Assembly: GCA_025200525.1 (NCBI GenBank)
Contig: CM045768.1
Span: forward strand, 45,231,022 to 45,295,021
DNA: 64,000 bases
Source: Camellia lanceoleosa
Taxonomy: Eukaryota; Streptophyta; Magnoliopsida; Ericales; Theaceae
Direction of reading: 5' to 3'
Both the position numbers and the translations under genes were made by a program. The notes beneath the pieces were generated by a model, which did no database searches, was not told where the DNA came from, and saw only the letters and a program-made list of their open reading frames with translations. Positions 1-10,307 of this stretch are shown here, piece by piece (the stretch's first letter is position 1; the number at the start of each line of letters is the position of its first letter).

Positions 1-150
1 ACAAAAATTACTTTTTGATTAGAGTTTGAATGAAGGAAATAAAGGTTTGTGGTTGGAGTTTGAGTGAATAGTAACCTCCTCTATATTTACTTTTTGAATA
101 AAAAATATTATTTTCATCCTCTTGAGAAGAGGATGTGGTTGAAGATGCTC
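1..150. repeat. MITE-like terminus at the window edge
   Basis: The copia reverse transcriptase reading frame stops making sense at about 150/151. The sequence to its left starts, on the minus strand, with GAGCATCTTCAACCAC, a terminus common among small plant MITEs. A short hairpin (CCTCTT, three bases, AAGAGG) lies at 118-132. The other end lies outside the window, so neither the family nor a target duplication can be established. Confidence 0.25.
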
Positions 151-530
151 TAACTCGCCATTCAAAAAAGCTGTTTTAACATCCATTTAATGTATTTCCA
201 AATTATACAAAGCTGCAATCGCAATCAACATGCGAATAGATGTTATTCTTGTCACTGGTGAATAGGTGTCAAAATAATCAAGGCCTTCCTTGTATTTATT
301 TATTGAACCATCTGCTTTTATTTTTCTCTTAAATATACACTTCTATCCAAGAGGTTTACATCCTAGTGGAAGATCCACCAGTTCCCAAGTATGATTTTGT
401 AGTATTTATTCAATTTCACTATTCACAGCCTCTCTCCACAATGGAGCTTCAGGACTTGACATTGGTTCCTTGAAGTTTTGAGGCTCATTTTCTAACAGGT
501 ATGTCAGAAAATCTAGACCAAAATCCTAGC
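151..530 (-). pseudogene. pol: copia A reverse transcriptase, N-terminal part
   Basis: The minus-strand translation shows the hallmarks of the copia RT domain (RVT_2): a WELVDLP block, the K-x-IFKRK block, DYFDTYSPV and MDVKTAFLNG, the last holding the first catalytic aspartate. In-frame stops lie between these blocks, for example just before MDVKTAF. The catalytic YVDD box and RNase H are absent because the domain is cut at about 150. It would have copied element RNA into DNA inside the particle; it is now a pseudogene. Confidence 0.8.
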
Positions 531-654
531 CTTCTTGCTATGTCTAGGTTCATCTACTTCATTATCATTTTAGTCTTCACTGCTACCCATAGCAGTATTA
601 AAAGTTCTTTTATATGGACTTTTCTCTTCAATTTCCTTGTTAGGAAAAATATGT

Positions 655-1474
655 TAAAAAAATGATGCATTTCTTGACTCAATAATAGTGTTTACATGCA
701 TATCCAAATTTTCAGATCTATGAACTAAAAATCTATATGCACTACTATTATTAGCATAACCAATGAACACACAATCAATGGTCTTTGGTCCTATCTTAGT
801 CGTTTTGAGACTAGGGACTGTAACCTTGGACAAACACCCCCATACTTTGAGGTAATTATAGGTAGGTCGTCGACCTTTCTATAATTCATAAGATGTTTGA
901 TTGAGTTTCTTGTAGGGTACCCTGTTAAGGATAAAGTTAGTAGACAAAATCGTATCCCCCCACAAGTTCTGAGGTAACCCTGAACTAATCAACATGGATT
1001 CAACATCTCTTTAAGAGTTTGATTCTTTATCTCAGCAACACTATTTGACAAAGGAGAATAGGGTGCAGTGGTTTGGTGAATGATACCATGTTCAGAACAA
1101 AATTCTTCAAATGGTGGATCATACTCAGCACCTCTGTCACTCCTTATTATCTTAATAGTTTTGTCAAGTTGATTTTCAACCTCAAGTTTATATTGCCTAA
1201 AAACTTCTGTGGCTTCATCTTTACTTCTCAATAAGTAAACATAGTAATATCGAGTGCAATCATCAATAAAAGTAATAAAGTACTTCTTACCTCCTATAGT
1301 TTGAACAAATTTTAAATCACAGATATCTGTGTAAATTAAACTTAGAGGTTCGGTACTTCTTTCAACTTTATTAAATGATGCCTTAGTGAGTTTTGCCTCA
1401 ACAAAAATCTCACATTTATGATTAGGATCAAATTCTAAGTTAGGTAAATATTCTAAAGCAACAAGTTTACGCAA
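655..1474 (-). pseudogene. pol: copia A integrase core and C-terminal region
   Basis: The open segment 1474-989 encodes 161 residues of the rve integrase core. The catalytic triad is visible as D50 (LIYTDICD), D113 ([10 protein letters not shown]) and E148 ([12 protein letters not shown]), with exactly 35 residues between the last two positions (D,D35E). A stop after LNPC at 989 separates it from the downstream part, which still reads as copia integrase C-terminal region (WG..I..TN.ILNR, then the FIGYANNSSAYRF block near 720-770). The enzyme would have inserted the cDNA into the host chromosome. The triad is intact but the frame is broken. Confidence 0.85.
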
Positions 1475-1621
1475 AGAATTAAAATTAACATGTCCTAATC
1501 TACCATGCTATAAGAAAGAAGACTCAACAATATAAACAGAAGATGTGTTCTTATTATTAAAAGCCAAATTAGATATAACAATATTTATATTAAGCTTAAA
1601 AAGCCCATCACTCATGTAACC

Positions 1622-1921
1622 TCACCCCATATTCATTCCACTCTTGGAGAGTACAACTTTATCAGATTTAAATGCTAATTTAAACCTATTCTTGATCAAC
1701 AATGATCCAGAAATCAAATTCTTGCGAATCTCTGGCACATGGAGTACATTGTTAAGAGTGAGTTCTTTCCTCGAGGTTATTTTTAACACAATTATTCCTT
1801 GTCCTTCCACAGTTGAAGTGGAGGAGTTTCCCATAAAAAGGTGTTCCTCACTTTCCACCACTTTGTAGATTGTGAACATCTTTTTATTTGCACAAATATG
1901 GCAAGTTGCTCCAGTATCCAC
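1622..1921 (-). pseudogene. pol: copia A aspartic protease
   Basis: The minus-strand ORF has the copia protease active site DTGATCHIC at its start, then a MGNSST...G.G block and the [20 protein letters not shown] block that is typical of copia between protease and GAG-pre-integrase. The residue before the catalytic VDTGAT is a TGA where a tryptophan codon (TGG) is usual, a single G-to-A change that disconnects it from gag. The protease would have processed the Gag-Pol polyprotein. Confidence 0.85.
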
Positions 1922-2710
1922 TCACCATTCCTTGGGATTGCCCACCAAATTTTCTTCAGAAACTACTGCAGCAAGATTGATGTTTGCCACTCCATCGAAA
2001 AAATAAAAAACCTCGGCTATGTTGGTTTGTTCTGGCTTTTTGCTTGAACTCCCTCCGTCCTTGCAAACGTGACAATCCTTAACGTGATGCCCATCTTTGC
2101 CACACACAAAACACTTGCCTTTGAACTTTTTGTTGAACCTGTTGTTGATCCCTTTATTGATCTTACTAGTGGATCCCTTTTTGGGACCATTGCTATCATG
2201 CTTCTACTTTTTGTTGTTGAACATTGATCTATGTTTATGTTCCACAACATTTGCTTTAGCATGGTTTTCTGACTTCTTGTCGGAACCACGGTTGTCCTCC
2301 TTAATTCGGAGCTGGACTATCACTTTCTCCAATTTCATCTCCTTGCGTTTATGCTTCAGATAATTCTTGAATTCTTTCCAAGATGGTGGTAATTTTTCAA
2401 TGATTTCCGCTACCTAGAAAGATTCATTGAGAACCATCCCTTCCGCATGTATGTCATGGAGAATTAATTGGAGATCTTGAACTTGGCTAATAACCGTTTT
2501 GGAATCCATCATTTTAAAATCCAGAAAACGACCGACAACAAATTTCTTTGTACCGGCGTCCTCTGTTTTATACTTATGATCTGGAAATTCCCATAGTTCT
2601 TTAGTTGTGCTTTTCACACTATACACATTGTACAGTGTATTGTCCAACCCATTGAGGATATAGTTTCGACACAGAAAATCACCATGTTCCCATGCATTGA
2701 CTGCGGCAAG
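1922..2710 (-). pseudogene. gag: copia A gag, distal part with CCHC zinc knuckle
   Basis: Minus-strand frames from 2710 down to 1922 hold the UBN2-type copia Gag core. The segment 2709-2414 includes a WEHGDFLCRNYILNGL block, KELWE and the KKFVVGRFLDFKM block. Next comes a lysine-rich region and a zinc knuckle CFVCGKDGHHVKDC near 2066-2107 (spacing C-x2-C-x4-H-x4-C). Frames shift between these parts. Gag would form the particle and bind element RNA. Its upstream portion lies at 3856-4092, beyond a hAT-like insertion that shares the GCGGCAA target sequence at both junctions. Confidence 0.8.
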
Positions 2711-3848
2711 TTGGGACGGACCTGTGGAGAGACCATGAGGGGCCATGGCCCCCCCCTCCCCCGCCTGTCTGGAGAGTGCCACTGCTATGGTTAGTTGTTT
2801 GAAAGTTAAATATAATTTTTATTAAATGTGGCCCCTCTGCTCTGAATGGATATGGTCCCATCCTTTTTTGATTGCCCACGTCATTTTATTAACAAGGAAA
2901 CAATTGTGTATTTGAAATTTTTATTTATTTGTTTCTTACAAGATTCATAATATAATTTATACTGAGCATATTTTTAGGTTGTATTTGGTTTATAAATTTG
3001 AAAAGAAAAAGAGAAAAATTGTGTACAATGTAAGTGAAGTATAATTATATTTCATTTATTTATCTATTTTTTTTATTTCTCTTTTCAAATAAATGAACCA
3101 AACATAAGGATATAAAAAGAGAAATGTTATTCCACACTATGTGGATGCATGTGTAAATTATTACGTGAAAAATTAGATAACTCACATTACAAAATTTCAA
3201 ATAAGTGCATATTATGCATTACGATTTGGAATAACCGAAAGGAAGATTACTAGCCTCATTTGAATGGCAAATTTTTCAACGGCTTGACATCTCACAAATA
3301 AATTTGAGTCATTCTTTCCATGACATTGCCTGTTATGACCATGAATATTATTGTTATACAAAAAATGTAGAGCACATTTTATTAGAATAAACAAAAAAGA
3401 CTAAATAAAAAAATTAAAGCGAAAAAGAGTAGATTATAGACAAGTTTTATCTTTAAAACTTCACGGATCATAAGAAAATACAATTGAGAACTAAAGAGAT
3501 TACAAAAATTTTGCGTCAATGGTTGAGAAGGACTAAAAAATGAAACAATCTATCCACTTATTTGCAAAGTATTGCATTTGTATTTACTCTTTTAGTTACT
3601 ACTATAATTATGAAGAAAATTGTTAAAATTACATGTTGTAACAAAGTGGATGATAATTTTTTTAACAAATTGTATTCTTTTGTTCAAATAGAAACTTATA
3701 TTATTTTTTACGTATTAATTTAGTATTAAATATTAATTTATTTTTCATTCTTTAATTGAAATATAATTGTTTAAATCAATTGATATAAAATTTAAATTAA
3801 AAAAAATATTTTGGTCCCCCCGAAAAATAAATCCTGGTTCCGTCCCTG
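2711..3848. mobile_element. hAT-like nonautonomous DNA transposon
   Basis: This 1,138-bp block sits inside the copia gag frame. The host sequence GCGGCAA occurs on both sides (2703-2709 and 3849-3855), giving a 7-8-bp target duplication typical of hAT elements. The termini are imperfect inverted repeats: the right end reads inward CAGGGACGGAACC and the left end has GGGACGGACC one base in. Both subterminal regions carry a C/G run (2749-2762 and 3817-3822). Removing the block restores the gag reading across the junction (..VVA/AVNAW..). No transposase ORF is visible, so this is a nonautonomous copy. Confidence 0.7.
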
Positions 3849-3855
3849 GCGGCAA

Positions 3856-4092
3856 CCACTTATCGGTCAGTTTCTCCCTCATTTAGTGCCGATGCCTTTT
3901 CATGAGTGAAGCGAACCAAATTTAATTTGGTAAGATAAAACATCATCTTTGTTGCCATCTTTTAAAATCATTACCATTGAATTTTTTTGGCTTCTTCCCA
4001 TGATTTACCGGTATTGCCGGAGTCATCACTAGCGTAACAGGTGTGGGGGTTTGAGTAATAACAGTCTCAGTACTGTTAATTTCAGTTGTCAT
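3856..4092 (-). pseudogene. gag: copia A gag, N-terminal part
   Basis: The minus-strand start codon at 4092-4090 opens a Gag N-terminus of the Tork-like copia type: a threonine/proline-rich leader, then KPKKFNGNDFKRWQQ, the conserved block that precedes the UBN2 domain. A one-base shift follows, after which the expected KMMFYLTKLN block continues in another frame to a stop just before the hAT-like insertion. I chose this ATG because it is the first one upstream of the conserved block and matches where Gag of this type begins. Confidence 0.7.
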
Positions 4093-4204
4093 AATTTTGA
4101 CAAAATAAAAATTGTACCAATCACAAATTGATACACAAAAGAAAACACACACAAAAAATACAAAAAAAAAAAAAAAAAAAAAATTTGTAACAAAATTTCA
4201 ATGA

Positions 4205-4296
4205 TAAACAGTATATTACTACTATGTTATCAAAGAAATCATTAAACAGTATATTACTACTATTTAAGAAATTAAACAGTATATTACTACTATTTA
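4205..4296. repeat. three tandem copies of a 21-24 bp unit
   Basis: The core AAACAGTATATTACTACTAT occurs three times, starting at 4206, 4244 and 4273, in the untranslated leader of copia A between its LTR and gag. The spacing is uneven, as expected for replication slippage. Confidence 0.75.
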
Positions 4297-4446
4297 ATTT
4301 TTCGAAACAAAATATTTGTCTGTCTATCGTAGAAATAAATAAAAATAAAAAATCTATTTTAAGATTGTTAACCCACAAACATATATGTGTGTAAATTTAA
4401 TGTATAAATTGAAATAAACAATAAAATAAAATAATTCAGAAAATAA

Positions 4447-6287
4447 TGTCGAGGCTTGTGTTGGACACAATCTCCTTAAAGTAAATTTCACCCTCGCTTC
4501 GGTGCTTCGAGTTATACCGGCGTCTACTTCCTAGGATGCAACGACTAACACTTGATTTTACAGCCCTATGAAATCAAGTCTGGATAACCAAAACTTTGCT
4601 GAAACTCTCTCTTTATTTTCCTAAATTAAATGCAGAATAAATGTAGAAAATAAGAAAACGGAAACGAGAGAAGAGAGACGAAAATTTGAGGGAAAAATGT
4701 ATGTTCTAAATTGCTGGAAGGCAAGCCTTAAATAGGAGAATTTGTGGCTTTTCCGAACAGGTATAAAACCTATTCAGATAGATTGGAAAGGCACCCGACA
4801 TATTTGAATCTGTTTGGACAGATTCAATTCGGGTTGAACTTGTTTTGAACCCTTTGAACTGTTTAGGTGGGTTAAACCTGTTAGAGACTTGTTTGGGTGA
4901 AGGAAAAAATTTTGGACCAATTTATTTTGAATTTTGCAACCAAAATTAAAAATAAAAAATAAAATACAAAAGTTTTTGACCCAAAAAGATACATATTAGG
5001 CTGAACAAGCCCAGCCCAACCTCACACTACGCACCCGCGCCCAAGCCCAGGCCTAGCCCAGCCCGCCCGTGTGGTTTTAATTTTGGGTCAAATGGGTCTA
5101 GCCCACTTCACCCATAATCTCACCATTCCACAAACTTGGATTGTTACGACCCAACCTCAGGGACTTAGGGTTAGAATCGCAACTTACTAATTTATTCTAA
5201 TCGTAGCAAATTAAACTGCGCAAACGGAAATAAAAATAATTAAATAGAAAATTATTTCATTCTACTAAAAAAAGAGTACATCCATAGGCTTTTATTATTT
5301 TATTATGCAGCGACTGACCATCAGAAAAAACGACAGGAAGAAAAGAAAAAAAAAACAAATTAACGGATCCGTATCAATTTCTTGCATATGTTCGACTACA
5401 TGAGGTTATGGGTCCTTCTTACATCTCATCAGCTGAAAGAGTAACAGGTATAAGTACACAGCAGAGTGAGAAATATTATGCCAAGAGTATAAGGAATACA
5501 AAATAACCATGGATAGTTAGTTAAGTCAAAACATCTACATAACTTAATTTGGTAAATAAATCATTTAAGTGGCAGAAACTGAAATACAGAAATTATATAA
5601 ATAAATAATCATAACCACGGTACAGAACGGAACAGAAGTCACAAGAGTGACATTCAGAACAGAGGTCAATGAATCCATGACAAACAGAGGACAACAAAGT
5701 AGTCAAACAGATATCAATGGTTATTTAAGTCCCCCAAGGCATGAAACTCCTGTGGTGGTACTTACAAAACATAATTGTTTATAAGGTTATAGTCAAATAT
5801 TCTTTAAAATTTAAACAAACATATCTATGGGTTTTATTTTAAACAAATAAATTCAGAAATTAATCCACGTAATTGAAATATTAATATAACTTATAAAATA
5901 TAACTTGTATAAAATAAATTATGGTAAGTCAAAACATACGTAAAATATATTATGGTGACTCGAGGTGTAATATAACTCACCTTAATATAAGTTCCTACGT
6001 CCAATAACTTACAGAAAATTAATTATTTATTTTACTATAACACCCACTATTATTATTAGTATTTATTTATTTATTGTTCCACAATTATATATAATTATAA
6101 ATATTTATGTGGTATTTAATTAAACGCACAATTATATATAACTATAATTATTTATGTGGTATTTAATTAAACGTTTCAGGATGTCACATGGGTACCCTTT
6201 GGGGTCTATTCCAAGCATCCCAAGCTAACATATATAAACCCATTCAAAACCTCAAGCCTTTCCAATGTGAGACAAGTACATTTCACA
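4447..6287 (-). repeat. copia A 5' LTR, interrupted
   Basis: On the minus strand the right end reads TGTGAAATGTACTTGTC and the left end finishes AAGCCTCGACA, giving TG...CA termini. The portions 4447-5141 and 6189-6287 are joined in sense by a shared purine-rich promoter-proximal region that includes a TATATAA on the minus strand near 6231. Without the gypsy solo LTR and its 5-bp duplication the LTR would be about 789 bp, normal for copia. The left border is less certain because no primer binding site adjoins it. Confidence 0.55.
5142..6188 (-). mobile_element. solo LTR of a Ty3/gypsy-type element
   Basis: On the minus strand this 1,047-bp block begins TGTGACATCCTGAAACG and ends GGTTGGGTCGTAACA, the TG...CA ends seen on many plant gypsy LTRs. 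The flanks are TGGAT (5137-5141) and TGGGT (6189-6193), a 5-bp target duplication with one mismatch. No internal region or second LTR is present, so it arose by LTR-LTR recombination. It lies inside the 5' LTR of copia A, so it is younger than that element. Confidence 0.7.
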
Positions 6288-6955
6288 AATGTATAGGAAA
6301 TCCACCAAAAAACTAGTTCCACGAACCTGAAAATGCGTGTTGAATTTTCATTCATCCGGAAATAATTTTGAGCAACAAAATACATTAATTTATTCACTAC
6401 GCGGCATTAAATATGAACCTAATTAGAAACGTTAAAAATAACACTTAAGTCCCACCTTAATTAATACTCAAAGTTAACAAAAGAAATAAGAAATTTTTAA
6501 AGTCATTTTTCAACCTATTATAATTACACACAATTTTTTTTTTTAATTATCTATAATATAACTATTTTTTTCACTCTTTCACTCATTTGTAATTTTTCAT
6601 AATTGAAAGCCACTCCTGTTTACACCAATCTCCATAAAAAGGTTACATACCAATTGGTTTACATCAATTTTCATAAAAAGATTTGCTTGGTTATAAATTT
6701 TGAAAATAGTTTTGAGATAATTTATATTTTTTTTGTTTTGGATTTATATATAATCTTTTGGAAAGTTGGTAAAAAGTCAACTTTTAATTTTTTTTACTCA
6801 TTTTAGGTTCCATCACCTCTCACATAACTTATCTACAAAAAGACAAAATAAGTTAAAAAATTAAAAAAAAATTAACTCTTTACAAAGTTCTCAAAACACC
6901 TCAGAATGTGAGAAGAAAGAGGAAAAATGAGAGAGGAAAAATAATTAATTGAATG

Positions 6956-6957
<2 letters not shown>
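6288..6957. other. AT-rich region without recognisable genes
   Basis: I see no coding similarity. The only structure is a short duplicated phrase: CACTCCTGTTTACACCAATC at 6611-6630 and a diverged relative (GGTTTACATCAATT) at 6657-6670, each followed by a related CATAAAAAG phrase. Long A and T runs dominate. Confidence 0.4.

Positions 6958-6993
<36 letters not shown>
6958..6993. repeat. (TAA)n microsatellite
   Basis: About twelve uninterrupted TAA units. Confidence 0.95.
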
Positions 6994-7368
6994 GTAAAGA
7001 GATGAGTTTCAAAAATAATTTTAAATTATATTTTAAAAATATATTTAGGAATTGTTTGGGATGACCTAAATAAATATATTTTTTGTCTTTTTACGAAAAG
7101 ATGTACAGAAAAGTAAAGAGGTGATGTGATAAAAAAAGATAAAAAGATGAATTATTTTGTGTATGCCAAACTTGACCTTAGCTCATATGTTTTATTCAAA
7201 TCATCATTTAAAAACAAAATTACAATTTAAAAATTATTCCAAACGCCTGCCTAAACTTCTCTTCATTATCCACTTGGTGATGTCTCAATCACTTGAGACC
7301 ACAATTGACGATGGAGCCATATGATACTTTAGAAATGTTTAATAATTGTGAAAAATGTTTTATGGCCC

Positions 7369-7681
7369 TAAAAACAGTGGCCCTAATGGTCCTAATTTCT
7401 TTTTCAACAATGATTCATCCCCCCTTTTTAGGACCCCCTTTGGACCCCCTCTCTCTCTCATTGGTCACCTTTTCTTTTTCTTTTTCTTTTTTTTTCCTGC
7501 TCCTCCAATCACCTCTTGCCACGTGACAAAGGGGGTAAAGGGGGTGACCTCCAAAGGGGGTCCCAACCTTTATTCTTTCTTTTTTGAGTAAGTCTGTTTT
7601 TTTTTTTCTTTTTTTTTTTACCTTGTTTTTTTTTTTTTTACTTTATATGGAAATTAGGGCCATTAGAACCACTAATTTTTG
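7369..7681. mobile_element. MITE with about 30-bp terminal inverted repeats
   Basis: The left end AGTGGCCCTAATGG (from 7376) is matched in reverse complement by the right end that finishes at 7673. Over 24 bases I count two or three differences, and a weaker match extends several bases outward on each side (AAAAACAGTGG versus AAAAATTAGTGG). The interior is pyrimidine-rich (7455-7640) and noncoding. Size near 310 bp, lack of coding capacity and inverted ends fit a MITE. I could not fix the target duplication or family. Confidence 0.65.
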
Positions 7682-8123
7682 AACTACCAACTAAAGCCGA
7701 ATAATTGTCTCATTGTCAGATATAATAAAACAATAATAGAACGTAAATAAGTTCATGCATAATAATAATCATGGTATTTTTAATGATCGTGTAACTTGTA
7801 TGGAGATGAGTTTTATGTATTAAATAGTCTTTTTTTTTTAACACGAATTAATAATTTATTTATTTCTCATATTTATACTCTCCTTATTTATTGAAGGGAA
7901 TAATTTATTTATTTCTCATATTTACTCTCCTTATTTATTGAAGGAAGAGAAGAAAAAAAATAAAAAATAAAAAATAAAATTCATGCATAACAAGAGAGAA
8001 GTGCCACAAAGACTCTTTGTTGACAGCTTGATGGCCTGTGACTGTCTCTGCCCAAAAAGCATGTACTTTTCATTTCAAGAAAAGTAAATGTAGATTCCTT
8101 TTGAAATCCATGTTTTCTTACAC

Positions 8124-8290
8124 GAGTTGTGATTCATACACCCAGCTAGGGGTCGATCCCAGTGAGGTGGCGATCTCCCATTCGTTGAAAATTTAAAAAA
8201 AATAAAATAAAATAAAACAATTTTTTGGGCTAACTCCCAGCTGACACCTCACTGGGTGTCACCCCCAGCTGGAGGTAGCAAGCTTTTTCG
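8124..8290. mobile_element. 167-bp foldback (stem-loop) MITE with 10-bp target duplication
   Basis: A perfect direct repeat TTTCTTACAC flanks the block (8114-8123 and 8291-8300). Inside, arms at 8142-8170 and 8241-8272 pair as an inverted repeat built around CCAGCT, GGGT and CCCAGTGAGGTG, separated by an A-rich loop with T-rich complement. A 9-10-bp duplication suggests a Mutator-like transposase acting in trans. It has no coding capacity. Confidence 0.75.
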
Positions 8291-8300
8291 TTTCTTACAC

Positions 8301-9100
8301 AAAAGAAGGGTCCAAGTTGGGAGCTCGAATTTGGGCACCGAATCGCCCGAATTGCCATTTCATGTAAAAAAAAAAAAAAAGAAAAAGAAAATAGAAAAAT
8401 AGAAAAAAAAAACAGTTGCTAAAAAAGAAAATTAGGGGTGTTAGGAACACTTTTTTTAGAGACACAAAACATTATTGCACAAAAGAAAAAGACGATTCTC
8501 AGGCTTTTCAACTACTTTTTTTTTTTTAATGATTTATAAAAAAAAACATTAAAAATAATATGACGATGAGACTTTTTTAAAATTATGATTAAAATTGTTT
8601 GATATTTTAATTTAAAATTAAATGAATATAAGAAATCACATCATTTTGTATCAGGAGAATTCTATCACACACATTACTTACCATATAAATCATTAGTTAT
8701 GTTATTTTTTTCTTTAATTATGATATTATTTTGAAATATTTGATTATACCTCATTTAGTATTTGGTTATGATTTTTTTTAATTATAACTTAAAAAATATA
8801 AAATTATACTCTTTTTTTTCTTCTTTAGTTATAAGTTACATATGGTGTGCACTCTCTCCGAGATATGCATCATAGTCTTTTCTTTTTACTAATATATTGT
8901 TTATAAATCAGTATGTATCATAAATCTCTTAAAAAAAAAAAAAACTCAACAACGTAGAGAATTTTATAACCTATGCTTTCTATCCACGTGAGTTAGTATT
9001 TTTTTAGATAAATTATTAATAGATCTTAATAATTGGAGTTAATTCTCATCAAATTTTATTAAAAATAAATCATAATACAATCATCGCTAAAAGTAATTTT
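8301..9100. other. AT-rich region, noncoding
   Basis: Contains poly-A and poly-T tracts and no coding similarity. Parts of 8583-8645 and 8890-8980 recur in diverged form at 9594-9657 and 9655-9800, which ties it to the local duplication described below. Confidence 0.4.
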
Positions 9101-9109
9101 TTATGATTT

Positions 9110-9368
9110 TACATATATCATTAAAAATTGACAATTAATAACTTTTTTCTGTCACGGTTTTATAAATTGTCGTTAAAACTTACAATTAGTGACGTTTTTC
9201 TGTGATAAATTTTTCGAATTGTCACTGAAAGTTAAAAATTAGTGACTCTTTTTTTTTATGACGATTTTTTTTAAACTGTCAATAAAACTTATAATTAGTA
9301 ACATTTTTTGTGACAAAATTTTTACACTATTGCTGAAATTTAACAATTAGTGACTTTTTTTAATAGTG
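9110..9368. mobile_element. CACTA-type transposon terminus with subterminal repeats
   Basis: On the minus strand the block starts at 9368 with CACTATTAAAAAAAGTCAC, and the CACTA start is diagnostic for En/Spm-type elements. Inward from it there are at least four degenerate copies of a unit of about 60 bp containing GTCACTAATTGT and TTTATGACA-like phrases, as expected of subterminal transposase-binding repeats. I found no matching opposite end or transposase in the window, so this is a remnant end or a very short derivative. Confidence 0.6.
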
Positions 9369-9458
9369 TTTGATAAAAAATACCATTAATTATCATAGGA
9401 TCTATTGGATAATAAGTCCACTTATTAGGACGTACACGCAAGTCTCCTTATTTTTTTT

Positions 9459-9594
9459 TCCCAATTACATTATTTACGAAAAATCATATTTTTTTTTTCA
9501 ATTACTAATAGTGGAATTTTGTGACAAAAAAACATATAATAATGCTATAAATCTAGAAAAATATCTAGGAAAATACATCTATGAATCACAATCT
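9459..9594 (+). repeat. local duplication, copy 1
   Basis: This 136-bp segment, from CCAATTACATTATTTAC to TCTATGAATCACAAT, recurs at 9803-9935 with only a few substitutions and indels. Both copies are noncoding. Confidence 0.8.
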
Positions 9595-9802
9595 TATGAA
9601 AGATTATTTGATATTTCGATTTAAAATGAAAAGAATACAAGAAATCACATCATTTTATACTAATATATTGTTTATAAATCTGTATCACAAAAGTCCTTTA
9701 AAAAAAAAGAAGAAGAAAAGAAATGGAGATTATTTTTTTGATCAGCAAAAAGAGTCTTTTTGATCAGCAAACGGGAAGAATTTTATAACCTATTATTTCT
9801 TT

Positions 9803-9935
9803 TTCCAATTACATTATTTACAAAAACTCATTTTTTTTTCAATTACTAATAGTAGAATTTTGTGACAAGAAAAACATATAATAATGCTATAAATCTAAAA
9901 AAATATCTAGGAAAATACATCTATGGATCACAATA
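9803..9935 (+). repeat. local duplication, copy 2
   Basis: Second copy of the segment at 9459-9594, ending TCTATGGATCACAAT. The interval between the copies also has relatives at 8583-8980, so the duplicated unit may be larger, with part of it lost. Confidence 0.8.
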
Positions 9936-10307
9936 TTTTTAGGTGCAGCTCACATTTTATTAATTTTAAATTTACGCCATACAATTTATTAAAGGTAAAA
10001 TTCTTAATAATTTTTTACTGTTGGTATTATATTTCAAAAACATATTACTTCGCTATTGTGATAGAATATCCTTTCTTTTTTTTAGATGTAAATGATTTTT
10101 GGATCCCACAAACTAAATGCATATGAAAATATTATACAAATTCATTCTTATAGATGCATGTGGGTGAGAGTCATGTGCATTGGGTCGATGAATTTGAATT
10201 ATGGACATATATGTAAACCAATTTGACCTATTGGAGGGCATAATTTGGGAAATAGTTTTGTTATTTAGGTCTAAAAATTACATCTATTTTTTAGATTCAA
10301 TTTCTTT

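Larger units (their letters stand above)
151..6287 (-). mobile_element. Ty1/copia retrotransposon A, partial and interrupted
   Basis: Read on the minus strand from right to left the order is 5' LTR (6287 to 4447), a leader of about 350 bases, gag, zinc knuckle, protease, integrase and the start of reverse transcriptase. This protease-integrase-RT order defines Ty1/copia. The element is cut at about 150, so the rest of RT, the RNase H and the 3' LTR are missing from the window. Two younger insertions interrupt it: a hAT-like element in gag (2711-3848) and a gypsy-type solo LTR in the 5' LTR (5142-6188). Stops and frameshifts in every domain show it is dead. I found no clear primer binding site left of 4447. 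Confidence 0.85.

Noticed and set aside
7293..7591. Two plus-strand open frames with proline and phenylalanine runs
   Set aside because: Low-complexity pyrimidine-rich interior of the MITE.
9370..10126. Several short plus-strand open frames
   Set aside because: AT-rich DNA gives lysine/isoleucine/phenylalanine-rich peptides, and the duplicated copies do not keep the same frame.
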